A stretch of DNA of 64,000 nt from Immersiella caudata (Eukaryota; Ascomycota; Sordariomycetes; Sordariales; Lasiosphaeriaceae), in NCBI GenBank assembly GCA_030512335.1, contig JAULSU010000004.1, forward strand, positions 2,356,001 to 2,420,000, written 5' to 3'. This document shows, in pieces, positions 11,043 to 21,688 of the stretch. Every line of letters starts with the position of its first letter. Positions within the stretch are counted from its first letter, which is position 1. The notes under the pieces are model-generated. The model made no database searches. It was not told the DNA's origin and saw only the letters and a program-made list of their open reading frames with translations. The translations under genes were made by a program, and so were the position numbers.

Positions 11043-11444
11043 CTACCGCCAAATGGCGCATCCATATTCCTGCTTCCAATCCATCCGCAACCTTATCAAG
11101 GCGGACCAATATTCAGTCACGCCCCAATCCGCGTTGCTAAAGCTAGCATCGACTCTCCACCAGCCTCCATCGACATCTGGACCATCTGCGCACTTGATAT
11201 TGCTCGGCAAGTTATCCCCCTTGTGCCAATACTTGCAAAAAGTGCTAGGGTCGGGTCCATAGGCCGCTCTAAATACAGTACGGTATCTCACCATTCCATA
11301 TTCGACCCACTGATCGCGGTACTCGGCGTCGATTTGACAGGGGCCGGGGTCGGGCCAATCCCAGCGTTCAGTTGCGTTGATGGGAGCAGCAGCCACGCCA
11401 TTGATGGGCAGCGCTAGAAGCAATCGGTTCGACGAGAGGCGCAT
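11043..11444 (-). CDS. Small secreted cysteine-containing protein (133 aa)
   Basis: The frame is open further upstream, but the ATG at 11444 is preferred because it directly starts a signal peptide (MRLSSNRLLLALPINGVAAA, cleavage expected near APIN). The mature part is ~110 residues, rich in Trp and Tyr (WDWPDPGPC, GGWWRVD), with four cysteines that could form two disulfides. A TATA-like stretch (TATATA near 11562-11570, read on the reverse strand) lies about 120 bp upstream. No catalytic motif is seen. Size, secretion and Cys content fit a fungal apoplastic or effector-like protein, but this is inference. A clear paralogue in opposite orientation at 12267-12698 has been inactivated. The flanking gaps are wide and gene-free. 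Confidence 0.7.
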   Translation of the reverse strand: MRLSSNRLLLALPINGVAAAPINATERWDWPDPGPCQIDAEYRDQWVEYGMVRYRTVFRAAYGPDPSTFCKYWHKGDNLPSNIKCADGPDVDGGWWRVDASFSNADWGVTEYWSALIRLRMDWKQEYGCAIWR

Positions 11445-12266
11445 TGTAGGTTGCTTGGTGATGTTATGATTGGTGTAGAAAAGAGGTTGCGATTCGAGAT
11501 GTGGGAACGGCAGGATAATCGGAAAAGACATTAAGCTTTTAAAACGGTCAGAAAGACGTTTGCATATATACATAAGGGCCTCCTTCGGGTATTACGTTCA
11601 ATGCGAAGAGGAGTTCCATTCTTAGCACAGGAAGTCGCTGCCACTGTCTAACTTGTATCGACTGGACACAATGTAAGACCCCGAAGCGTTGGGCGAACTC
11701 AGCGTCTTGTCATCGTGCTCTTCAAGAGCTAGCCACCAGGGAACTCTGGCCCGCCTGACCGAGTCTTATGACTAGAAGGTACCTAATGTGTCTTCGTCCA
11801 ACGCAGCATGTCATAGACTTCATGTAACTGGTACCAGGATGGTGACGTGGGCTTGGTTGAAGGACCAATGCAGGAGTTGCACCAATCAACTGGAAGGCTG
11901 CACCATTAGTTGCATCCCAGAAACTCAACTTAAAGCTTTGATGTCGTAGAGTCTATATGAGTCATAGCATATGGTGAAACCAACATAACACCTCAAAAGA
12001 GCAGTTGGCGCCAAGTTCAAGTCTATCACAGGCTGTCGGAGTTGACAGAGCTCCATCATGAAGGAACAATGCCTGGGTACTTTATCACCCTGGTGTCATC
12101 ATCAGTCACCACCTCACTTCGTGTGCGTGCTTAGTCTGACGACTCCGTGATACCAGTCCATGTGCATATAAGACCCCCCTAGTCTCATCGTTTCCCAACT
12201 CAAGCTATCTGGATAATACACCAAAGTAGACCAAGATAAGCAGCATCTTAGACCACCCGCAATACA
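11445..12266. other. Spacer between the secreted-protein gene and its pseudogene
   Basis: About 820 bp that should carry both promoters. A TATA-like element for the leftward gene is near 11562-11570. No other gene is seen. Confidence 0.5.
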
Positions 12267-12698
12267 ATGAAATACATCCCCAACTTTATGGCGCTCTTCG
12301 CGCTTTTCCCCCTTCCCAAAGCCAAGGCCTACGACTGTCGTGTCAACTCCAAGTTCCGCGATAGCTAGTACGACAATGGAATGACCAGATACCGAACCGT
12401 CTTCTCGGGAGAAAAATCCAATCCTGAATAGTACTGCGCGTATTGGCACATCTACAGAGGTAGTACGTAACTTTGAGATACAAAAGGCTCCTTGACGTCT
12501 TAGTGGTGACTGCATCACACTCTGTAGTGATATGTGGGTATAATTATAGACTCTTGATGGGACGACGATTGCGACGGCGGCTCCTGGCGCGTCGGCACCG
12601 ATTTTACGCTCGGGACTGCTGGACATTCCATCTACAACTACTGCCTGGAGCTGGCCCGGAACACATGGATCAATGAAACGGAGTGCGCTACGGGCTGA
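12267..12698 (+). pseudogene. Inactivated paralogue of the small secreted protein
   Basis: The ATG at 12267 begins a signal-peptide-like stretch (MKYIPNFMALFALFPLPKAKA). The following residues align with the gene at 11043-11444: YDCRVNSKFRDS-stop-YDNGMTRYRTVF against CQIDAEYRDQWVEYGMVRYRTVF, then YCAYWH against FCKYWH. After a gap that may be an intron, DGGSWRVGTDF aligns with DGGWWRVDASF and a matching tail follows to a stop at 12698. Two in-frame TAG codons break the first half. The first falls exactly where the paralogue has Trp, i.e. TGG to TAG, a C-to-T change in CpA context on the other strand, which is what repeat-induced point mutation would do. No full-length product is expected. Confidence 0.7.
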
Positions 12699-13471
12699 GC
12701 ATGACTTGGGCAGATCGGGCCACGGGATATGGGATGAGGGGCATGAAGTCCTGACGGGATAGATGCCTACCTTACTTTCAGTGAGGCTGAGTCGCAGGCT
12801 CAAATGCAGTGTTGTATTGTTGACAAGTGTGTGAACGGAGCTTCAGGGAGATGCCTGGTTGAAAACAAGTGGAGGCAATTACTGCCCAGGACCAGATTGG
12901 TGCCTGTACTTTCAAGGCGAGTGGTGGGAGAGGGGCAAGAAGAAGAACTGGGACCTCGGAGTAGGATTTATTGTTGAATATGAAGCTTTTTGCGTTATCA
13001 AAGCATCCATTATTGGAACAATGCAAAGTCCAGATGTGAGAGCTCGGCTACGTGTGCCGAATTTAAGATTACGGCCGATTGCAGCTCCACTGATCTGGAT
13101 CGCCAGCAGGCTTGGCACAGGCCATTCAGCTGCTACAAACGACACTAGCACCGCTAGCTCAGTCGATCGACGTCATTACCCACCCGTTCCACACAGCGAC
13201 CGTGTTGCGCCAAACATTCCATAGAACGTTCCTAGTCCCAAACTCTTCGCCGTTCTTCATTCACAATCAAATTGCTTGCTGGGGTTCGTTCGTCCCACCG
13301 GTCATTAACGAAGCTTGCTCCCGTGCTACATCGGAAAGGGGCCCTCGACAGGTCACCCCCGCAGCATTGTCGACTCTTCGCTGAGGCGCTTGTCTCAGGG
13401 CGCGCCAGCTCCAGGAACCGCTTCGATCGCATTCTCCATTGGTCTCAGCGCGCGGCGCCTCGACAGACATC
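12699..13471. other. Upstream region of the PNS1 gene
   Basis: About 770 bp with no trusted coding frame. The last few hundred bases before 13472 probably form the promoter and leader of the transporter gene. Confidence 0.5.
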
Positions 13472-15231
13472 ATGACCAGCGCAAGCTACTACAACCAGCA
13501 GCAACCGCCGCCGCAGTCATATCAGATGCAGCCACCCCAAGGCGGATACTACAACAACCAGCCGCAGTATCAGCCGCCTCACAACAATGGATATGACCAA
13601 GCGCCGTACCAACCTCCCCCTGGGCCGCCGCCGGTAGAACCCAAGGCGAACGGCTACGGAGCGCCGACCTTCGACCAAGCATTCGCGATACAGAAGCCGA
13701 AATGGAACGACCTCTGGGCGGGTATCTTGTTCCTCCTGACATGCGCTGGGTTCGTTGCGGTGTCGGGCATCTCCATCCAGGGCTACGGTGAGCACTCTTC
13801 CCCGATATCTTCATGGGTTTTGTAGCTAACCCAACTGCCAACAGCCGCCACCCGGGGAGTGAACTCTGGGGGACTCGGTAACCAGCGCAATACCTTCAGC
13901 CTGACGACCCATACCATCTGGCTCTTCGCATGGGTTTTGTGCACAGCCATCGTGCTAAGCTGGGCGTACGTCTGGCTGGCCAGGATGTTCACCAAGCAAT
14001 TCATATGGATCACCGGCATTCTCAACATCCTCTTTGGACTGGCTACCGCCATCTACATGCTCTATAACAAGTATTACTCCGGAGGCATTGTCTTCCTGAT
14101 TTTCGTCGGCTTTCTCATATTCGCCTTTATTACCTGGATTCCGCGTATTCCTTTCAGCGCGCTGATGTTGCAAACATCCATCGACGTGGCGAAGAAGTAC
14201 GGCCACGTCTACATGGTGAGTTCCATTGGGGGCTTCCTGGCTACCGTGTTTGCGGCTTGGTATTCGGTCACTCTTGTTGCCGTATACGTCAAATACGAGC
14301 CGAGCGCCAACAACCCAGCCTGCCGGCAAGGTGCTGGTGGCTGCGGTCAAGGAAAGGTTATTGGGTTGATCGTCTTCATTACTTTTGCCGCCTACTGGAT
14401 TTCCGAGTGGTTCAAGAACACCATACACACTACCATTTCTGGTGTTTACGGCTCGTGGTAAGTGGAGATCGCATCGCCTTGCCTAAAGACTTGTCTGACC
14501 CTTCAGGTACTTCAACTCTCGGAACTATCCCAAGAATGTCACCCGAGGCGCCCTCCGACGAGCCCTCACCTACAGCTTTGGCAGCATCAGTCTTGGAAGT
14601 TTGGTTGTCGCTATCATCAACTGCTTGCGCCAGCTGTGCTCGATAGGAAGACGGTCCGCGGCTGCTGAGGGTGATATCCTCCAAACCATCATCTGGTGTT
14701 TCCTTGGATGCCTCGTCGGAATCCTCGATTGGGCGGTACAATTCCTCAACCGTTACGCATTTTCGCACATCGCTTTGTATGGCAAGGCGTACATCCCCGC
14801 TGCAAAGGACACATGGACGTACGTTACTCTCTCACCTGAAATGGCTTGATCTACCATGTTTATTAACGGTCTGCAGCATGATCAAGGATAGGGGTATCGA
14901 TGCCCTGGTCAACGAATGCCTGATCGGCCCTGTCCTCAGCATGGGCGCGACATTCGTAGCTTACGCTTGCGCCCTCCTGGCATACGTCTACATGGTGTGG
15001 ACTCACCCGGCGTACAATAGCACCGGAGCATACACCCCGGTTGTTGTGGCCTTTTCCTTCCTTATCGGTTTGCAAATCTGCAACGTATTCACCACGCCTC
15101 TGAGCAGTGGCATCGACACCATTTTTGTTGCGGCAGCTTGGGATCCGGAGGTGATGATTCGCGATCATCCCGAGTTGTATCATCGGATGGTCGAGGTGTA
15201 CCCGCATGTCCAGCAGGCTATCCATGCATGA
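13472..15231 (+). CDS. PNS1: PNS1-type choline-transporter-like membrane protein (531 aa)
   Basis: Four exons (13472-13787, 13845-14457, 14507-14818, 14877-15231) with three short introns of 49-58 bp, all GT..CAG, keep one frame. The N-terminus (~75 residues) is a cytosolic Gln/Pro/Tyr-rich tail (QQQPPPQ, YQPPHNNGY), typical of Pns1. About ten hydrophobic segments follow, including WAGILFLLTCAGFVAV, IWITGILNILFGLA and VYVKYEPSANNP. The signature C-terminal block CLRQLCSIGRRSAA, YGKAYIPAAKDTW and MIKDRGIDALVNECLIG is the conserved core of the CTL/SLC44 family. In animals these proteins move choline; yeast Pns1 has no clear choline role. Plasma membrane location is expected. A 21-bp minisatellite begins 30 bp after the stop. 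Confidence 0.93.
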
Positions 15232-15886
15232 ATGGAGCCCTCGGCTTCATCCAAGAATGCGTTACTTCGCTTGGAGATGGCCTTCCTTGCATTGGGGGAG
15301 GCCTTCCTTATATTGGAGAAGGCCTTACTTTCGCCAGAGATGGCCTTACTTGCATCGAGGAAGGCCTTGTTTTCATGGAGACGGGGTTGCGCTTGTTACA
15401 AGACAGGAGGCAAGAGAGGGCTGTGCTGTCGCTGGATGGGAGGATAGGGGTGACTTCATTTTGCATAAACTAAGGTATAATGCACCGCTAGCGTGATATA
15501 CCTTGAGAGCGAGGCAAATGCGCAATAGGAAAGTCGTCAACTCCTCCAAGGGGCGAGCTGACAGCTAGTATGAATGAGCTGACGATGGGGTTTCCGGACC
15601 TGCCACTCCTCCAAGTTGAGGCCGTGCCCGTCCGCTTTAAGTTCAGCTCTTCTCAGTCCATGCTCTCGGTTCCGATAATGATGTGTTGCGCGGCAATCAA
15701 AAAGCATTGTTTTCTTACGGGACAGATGCTTCGCAGTTGTGATGAGGTAGCCACCAGAAAACAAACGGCCGATAAGCAGATCCCATCCAAGCGAGGAATG
15801 ACAAAACGATCCAGTTTGGCATTTGTCCGCAGACGTGCTGCGGGGCAGCATTGTCACTTCCAGGTTCTGCTATTAAATTTCAAGCT
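15232..15886. other. 3' region of PNS1 with minisatellite; convergent spacer
   Basis: Separates the convergent ends of PNS1 and glutamyl-tRNA synthetase. Apart from the minisatellite at 15262-15387 nothing recognisable is present. A 71-codon frame starts at 15232, directly after the PNS1 stop, and is mostly made of the repeat. Confidence 0.5.
15262..15387 (+). repeat. 21-bp minisatellite, locus 1 (six units)
   Basis: Six head-to-tail 21-bp units start at 15262, 15283, 15304, 15325, 15346 and 15367. Each reads roughly TTACTTGCATTGGAGAAGG followed by CC, with scattered substitutions and no length change. In the frame starting at 15232 the units translate to a seven-residue repeat such as LLRLEMA, FLALGEA, FLILEKA, LLSPEMA. 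The array lies in the 3' flank of PNS1. The same unit recurs at 40986-41135. Confidence 0.85.
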
Positions 15887-18066
15887 CTATGCCTTCGGGC
15901 CAGTCTTGCCAGTAGGGATGCAGAAAAGCACAAGCCTCTTGCCCTTCGGACCCTCCTCGCCGTCCTTCCAGTCGTTCAGACCCTTGTCCACACGGTAATA
16001 ACCGCGCCTCTCGAGCTGGATAATATCGTCTGCCTTCAACTGTGCCGATGCCTCGTCACACCATGCGTCCTCCATAGTCTCCGTCACGGGGTTGAGGCAG
16101 TCTTCCAGAACATCATCCTCACCCAGAACATCCTTGTTGAGGAGGTAGTCGAAATCCCAAAGCTCGGCGGGAATCAGCTTCTGCCCCTGGGTAGCCAACC
16201 AAGTGACCTTCTTGTCCGTCGTCTTGACATCACCCTTGAGGTTGAGCTCGCAGGTGATGCTGAGAATGACGTCGCCGCTGGGAAGGTTACGCACAAAGGC
16301 GTTACCCCAAGCCATCAAGGTGATCTCCTCACCTTCCTTGAAGGTCTTGACGTCAGCCTGGTCAAGGATAAGCTCCGATGCAAATGCAACTTGCTTGTTG
16401 CCCACGTCCTTGTTCTTTGGGTGGCGAGGCTTCTCGGCCAAGAATGGCGCCGCGGGAGCCTCGGCGCCGGTGACAGTAACCTTGACGGCGTCCTTCTGGG
16501 TAATGGCGGTGTGACGTGGCGCAATGGGGTCAATCTCCTTCTTGTTGCTAGCCCAGAAGTTGGTCCAGTCCATTGTTACAATGTTGCGGCTGGGTCCCTG
16601 CTTGAGGATGAAGTCTCGAAGGGCTGGGATGGTCATGCCTCTCCGCCGAACACCGCGGATCGTGGGCATACGCGGGTCGTCCCAGCCCCAAACCTTTCCG
16701 GTGTCAACAAGCTTAGCTAGCTTGCGCTTAGACAAGAAGGTTCGGATGAAGTTCATGCGGGCAAAATCCCACATGTGGACTTGGCGAAGCTTCAGGGTAT
16801 CGATAAACCACTGGTACTGGGCTGTTGGCGGGTTAGCGACATTGTTCCGGAACAGATGTCAAGGAATACTCACGGTTACGATCAGTGTACTCGGTAGAGC
16901 GCAGGGCGTGGGTGACCCCCTCATGAGAGTCAACGATGGGGCAAGCAAAGTCATACATGGGGTACATCTTCCACTTGGTGCCAGTCCGGTGATGCGGGGT
17001 CTCGATGTTGCATCGATAGATGACGGGATCTCGCATGGCCTTGTTCGGGTTATCAACCGAGAGCTTTGCACGAAGGCAGTACTGGAGACCCTCCTCGCTG
17101 CCCTTCTTCATCTCCTCAAAGATGCGCAAGTTCTCCTCGACGCCAAGATCACGACGCTTGGAAGCAATACCGTCCCAGCGCTCCTTTCTCATGGTCTCCT
17201 GGTCGGTGTCATCGGCATAAGCGTGCCCTTCCTTGATCATGCGGATCGCCATGTCGTACAAATAGTCGAAGTAGTCTGAGGTGTAGGTGACAAAGTCAGG
17301 CTTGACGCCCATCAAGGCGAGATCCTCGATGATGGCATCCTGGTACTCCTGCTTCTCTTTGGAAGGGTTGGTATCATCCAGACGCAGGCGGAGAGTGCCC
17401 TTGTAGGCCTGGTGAGCAAAGTAGTCCGACAGAAGCGCTGCCTTGGCGTGTCTGGAGGTTGATCAGCATGCAATTCCAAGGCACAGACTCGCATACGAAC
17501 CCAATATGGAGATATCCCGATGGCTCGGGTAAGAAGCGTGTCACGACACCCTTGTCGGCGTCCTGGAGAGCTAGGGCGTAGCTTGCGCCGGCCTTGCTCG
17601 CGGCGGCGACCTTGGCTTTGGCGGCAGCATCCTTGGCCTTGATCTCGTCCTGAATTTCGGGATGGCTCTCCTCGATGAACTGGAACCACCGTGCGAGATT
17701 GGCCAATTGTCCCCGCTTAATGAAAGATACGGCGGCGCGGTTGCCTCTGAGAGCCTGCCAGATCTTCTTGTCGATATCCGAAAGCTCGTAACCGCCGCTG
17801 AGGTAGGTGCGCAGCACAAGGTGCTTGTCCAGCGCCTGTAGGGAAGGCTCGATTGAGCGGAAATCACCCGTGAGCAAAGTCTCGAGCGGCGTGAGCTCCT
17901 CGGTCTTCATTTTTTGGGATTTTTGGACGAGAAAGGGATCGGAGGGTTTTGCGAGGGTCAGGTTTGTATCGCTGCCGTTAGGTTCTCCAGCTCTCCCACT
18001 ATCGTCACCGTGAGTCAACAAAAGTTTGGAGGGGTAGACGTTGTGGCGGGGTAAACCGTCAGGCAT
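15887..18066 (-). CDS. GUS1: Glutamyl-tRNA synthetase, cytosolic (692 aa)
   Basis: Three exons (18066-17501, 17451-16874, 16821-15887) with introns of 49 and 52 bp. The first join restores the class I signature PSGYLHIGHAKAAL (HIGH motif); the second restores YTDRNPQYQW. The second class I signature appears as LSKRKL in RTFLSKRKLAKLVDTGKVWG, the eukaryotic form of KMSKS. The N-terminal ~190 residues resemble the GST-like appendix that, in yeast, binds Arc1. The C-terminal third (from about NKKEIDPIAPRHTAI) is the beta-barrel anticodon-binding region of the archaeal/eukaryotic GluRS type. It charges tRNA-Glu in the cytosol. The start at 18066 is the first ATG; a later Met is possible. It shares a ~180-bp bidirectional promoter with the uL1m gene. 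Confidence 0.95.
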
Positions 18067-18245
18067 TGACGATTCTGCCGGGCGGTAGGAGGACCCTGCT
18101 CTCCTGGCACCGCTAGGAGTTCAGGCCTTGAATCTTAGGCAGCAAGGTGCGACACGGTTGCGACCCCAGCTTTTTTTCAAGATGCCCGTCGAGAACCGAA
18201 GCTGCATTTCGTGATCCCTTGCAGTGAACGACTCCGAGCCATCCA
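18067..18245. promoter_or_regulatory. Bidirectional promoter region between GUS1 and uL1m
   Basis: Only 179 bp separate the start codons of two divergently transcribed translation genes, one cytosolic and one mitochondrial. The shared control region is inferred from arrangement; no specific element was identified. Confidence 0.5.
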
Positions 18246-19229
18246 ATGGTCTCCACGAACCAATACGTTGCCTCCATGGCAAGGCTAAACCTGGCGCACT
18301 CAGCAAGACGACGGGCGGCCTCGACGATACCAAATTTCCTCTTGCCCTCGGTCGCGACGGCCCAGATTCGCCATGCGTCCGGTTCGGGAGGAGGTGGCAT
18401 GAGGAAACGGCCGGAGAAGCCTAAGAAGACATACAAGACGTTCCGTTCCTACGACCAGACGGAGCAGCAAAAGTTCTCGCTTTGCGACGCAATGCGGTAG
18501 GCTCAATTGACACTGCGACGGGTCCTTCGCTGATATGTTTGCTGACTGCTGGCGCTCAACAGCTATCTTCGAGCTTTCGAGGTTGGGACACCACCACAAG
18601 GAACAAAGTACGAGATCCACGTCAAGGTCAAGACAGACAAGGCCGGACCTGTCGTGAGGAACCGCATCCGATTCCCTTACCCTGTCAGCTCCGACACGCG
18701 CATTGGCGTCATCTGCCCAGATGACAGCCCGGTCAAGGCGGAAGCCCTGGCGCTCGGCGCCGCGGTCGCAGGAGAGACGGCGATCTTTGAACTCATCCAG
18801 AACGGCCACTTCCCCTTCAACAAGCTCATCTGCCACGTGGACAGCGAAGCCGCTCTGAAGAAGGCAAACGTTGGAAAAATCTTGGGTCCTAAAGGTCTGA
18901 TGCCCAACAAGAGGCACGGCTCCGTCACAAGCGATATCAAGTCGACAATGAACGAAATGATTGGGAGTGACGAGTACAGGGAAAGAAACGGTGTGGTTCG
19001 CATGGCCGTCGGCCAGCTGGGCTTCACGCCCCAGATGTTGGCCGACAACCTAAAGGTGGTCATGGAGAAGATGAAGAAGGACATGGATACCATTGCCGAC
19101 AACGGCTATACCAAGCAGCTAGATGAGGTTGTCCTCAGTTCAAGCCACGGTCCTTCTTTCAGCTTGAACGGAAAGTTCAACCCGGCCGAAGATAACATCA
19201 CAGAGGAACAGCTGCTCTCACCGATGTAA
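18246..19229 (+). CDS. MRPL1: Mitochondrial ribosomal protein uL1m (305 aa)
   Basis: Exons 18246-18496 and 18563-19229 flank a 66-bp intron (GTAGGC..CAACAG) and join at DAMR-YLRAFEVG. The first ~45 residues are Arg/Ala/Ser-rich without acids (MARLNLAHSARRRAAST), a mitochondrial presequence. The body is ribosomal protein L1: a kinked N/C domain I and the family signature KILGPKGLMPNKR, which contacts 23S-type rRNA at the L1 stalk. Length matches fungal uL1m rather than cytosolic L10a (about 217 aa, no presequence). It works in the large subunit of the mitochondrial ribosome at the tRNA exit site. Confidence 0.93.
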
Positions 19230-19354
19230 GACTTGGATGGCTTGTATCTTTGTACCATATATACACTGTGTATCATAATTAGAGGGAGCGTCTTGCGGAA
19301 CTATGGGTATCTTGCTCGCTATGTTGATTTTATCTATTCAGGAACACCGCCTCC

Positions 19355-20305
19355 CTATTTTTCCTTGAAAACCTTCACGGCCTCAGCCTGGGCGTCCAAT
19401 GTCCGATAGATGCCCAAATACTTTAGGACTCTTCCCTGTGCCTTGTCGCCAGCTTTACGAGCCTCCTTCGTGGCTGTACTGAGATCGAGGAGAATCGTAT
19501 TTCGACACCGTATCAAACGCTCCTCCATCTTTCTGACGTACGGTAGGTTCCTCCCTAGCGCTGTCGCAAGCCGGTCCACCAAAACGTACTCCCTCGCGAG
19601 CGACGCGAGCTTCGCGGGGTTGCTCCCCACGAACCCGCCCTTGTCTTCCTCGTCTTCCTCCTCGCTGTCCTCCAAGTCCCCATCGACCTCGTCCCACGAA
19701 TCGTCATCCTCGTCCCCTTTCTTCCTCGCCTGCCCAGCACTCCCGAGCGCAAGCCGAGCTTCTAGCCCCGTAACCCTCTCATTCAGCTCCAACATCTGCC
19801 TCCCCGTCTCCACCGCACCTTTCACCCTCTGTAGCTCCCCATTCATCACTCCAACCTCTACGCGCCGCTCGCGCACTCGGCTTTGCACCTCCTCCACTAC
19901 GCGCTTAAACCCCAGCAGCCCAACCCGTATATCCTCCACCCGCTCTTCCCCGCCCTTCAACTCATCGCCTAACCCCAGAAAGGATGTATAGTTTGCGTTC
20001 ACCAGCTCCAAAAGCTCCGCACTAATGGACGTAGAGCGTTCTCGCAGATCGGCGCGTAGATCCTCTAGTGTTTGGTGCCGTGCGGTGGGGCCGGTGTGAA
20101 GCGCGGAGAGGTAGGCGGCGGGATCGAAGTCGGGCGCGAGGAAGTCGTTGCGGGCGAGCGCGGCAGGGAAGGGAAGGGGCTCGTTATCTTCGTATTGGTC
20201 GGCGGGGTCATCGCCTGCGGAGGAGGAAGAGGAGGAGGGGAGATTGAAACCGGAGTAGGAGGTTACGGAGCGGGAGGTGGGTGAGGGTAGGCCGAGGTGG
20301 GCCAT
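19355..20305 (-). CDS. COG2: Conserved oligomeric Golgi complex subunit 2 (316 aa)
   Basis: An intronless frame. Residues ~45-70 carry LPFPAALARNDFLAPDFDPAAYLS, the start of the COG2 N-terminal domain. Next comes a long heptad-rich coiled coil (LRERSTSISAELLELVNANYTSFL, LNERVTGLEARL). An acidic linker (EEEDEEDKGG) is followed by a conserved C-terminal stretch, VDRLATALGRNLPYVRKMEERL. Fungal Cog2 is short compared with the ~740-residue animal protein, so 316 residues fits. As a lobe A subunit it tethers retrograde vesicles at the Golgi. It converges on uL1m with 125 bp between stops. Confidence 0.88.
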   Translation of the reverse strand: MAHLGLPSPTSRSVTSYSGFNLPSSSSSSAGDDPADQYEDNEPLPFPAALARNDFLAPDFDPAAYLSALHTGPTARHQTLEDLRADLRERSTSISAELLELVNANYTSFLGLGDELKGGEERVEDIRVGLLGFKRVVEEVQSRVRERRVEVGVMNGELQRVKGAVETGRQMLELNERVTGLEARLALGSAGQARKKGDEDDDSWDEVDGDLEDSEEEDEEDKGGFVGSNPAKLASLAREYVLVDRLATALGRNLPYVRKMEERLIRCRNTILLDLSTATKEARKAGDKAQGRVLKYLGIYRTLDAQAEAVKVFKEK

Positions 20306-21688
20306 TTTGTGGGGTGGTTTTGCAGCAGCACGCCGCCGAAGGAAGCGTTGTGAGGTGATCGGTTAGGGGTGCAATTGAGTAAGCCCTAGGCGGTTGGTGC
20401 AGTGCCGGAGGTGTCGGTAGACTTGGTCGGTAATGCTGAATACTTGGTTGTGTGCTCCGTGGCTTTGGCTTGGTGGAAGCACCCCGCCAGCCGATGCCTG
20501 TCCCTGCCGAACGCGGGAGTGTGGAGCTCGGGGAGCTTGAGGCTTGGCGCCGCTCTGCTCTTCAAAATGCGGTGGTTTGCGGCAGATTGAGCAACCCACT
20601 TGGCAGGAGTTCGTCGGTCCTCCGACGGCGGTATCGGGAGAAGAATTGGTTACAGCTACGAGCAGCAAGGTTGACTTCCAGGATAGACTCCATGGATAAT
20701 CCGAACTCAAGTGCTCCTGATTTCTGTAAACACCTTTTTCACGCGATACGAAGATGGCGGGTTGCTAAGGTCAGTGCCACTCAAGAATCATCGTTCTACG
20801 AAATAAATCCATCCCCCCTTGAACATCGATTGTAAGGTAGATGGCCCTGCTGCAAGACGCAGGAGTTTATTTGTGACCTCAATGCTGCGATGCCCTCACC
20901 TGTCCGTGCCATCAACGCCCTGGCCCTCCGAAGTCGCACACCAAGTGGCTTGTTCTCGGCCGCAAAGCCTGGGCAGTGTCCCCAGCTGACTCTTCTGAGA
21001 ATTTTCCGTATTTTCCCGGCTCGAGCCTCACATGTGCCCGGATGAGTTCGAGCTCCAGCATTCGCGGCTATGGGCTCGAATTATCTGATTCCCGGGACAA
21101 ATTGTGGAACGATTAGGGAGACACTAACCCGTTTACGGCTTGGCGCACTTTCCGTAATCTTATCAATCAATCAGTGGGTCGACCCAAGCCATCACGATTC
21201 GGGGGGGATCGAATCATCGCGCTGGAACGCCCTTGCCCTCATGGTCGGTGAAAGCTCCGGCCTCGCTAGCTAGCCCCTCGATCCCATTGACACGGGAGAG
21301 CAATTTTAGCTGAATTTTCGCCAAAGTGATCTTTACCCCTCTCTCACCAACAATCCTTCGTGCGGCCTTATTTCGAGCCAGAGGTTCATCATCTGATCAC
21401 ACAGCTTCGGGGAACTGGCGTCGGCTAGTCTTCCACACGCAGGCAAACTACCGCCAAATCTCTGCGCCAGGCTTTTGGGGCAGTCGTAGCGTTCGGGGCT
21501 CTTATTGTCAGCTTCAGCGCAGCTGGATTGCAGTCTCAAAGTCCAGTTTGTCTCGATCAGACCACAGCCGAAGGCCCCACGCGCTCCGGCTCGGTTTCCG
21601 ACGGGATCTGTCACACTGAGCAAAAAACCGCTGCGCCAGCGAATCGCAGCCCGCAGCAACCAAACCTAGCAGGGAGAACTAAACCACG
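20306..21688. other. Divergent upstream region of COG2 and HapX
   Basis: About 1.4 kb with no convincing coding frame. HapX-type genes usually have long leaders and complex promoters, and most of this gap is probably the HapX promoter and 5' untranslated region. Confidence 0.55.

Noticed and set aside
12114..12803. 229-codon reverse frame across the secreted-protein pseudogene
   Set aside because: The forward strand shows clear paralogy to the neighbouring gene; the reverse frame has no domain and is likely open by chance.
15851..16720. 289-codon forward frame over the 3' part of glutamyl-tRNA synthetase
   Set aside because: Antisense shadow of the conserved anticodon-binding region; no recognisable protein features.
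16524..17279. 251-codon forward frame over the GluRS middle exon
   Set aside because: Antisense to the conserved catalytic core and spanning a GluRS intron; composition reflects the opposite strand.
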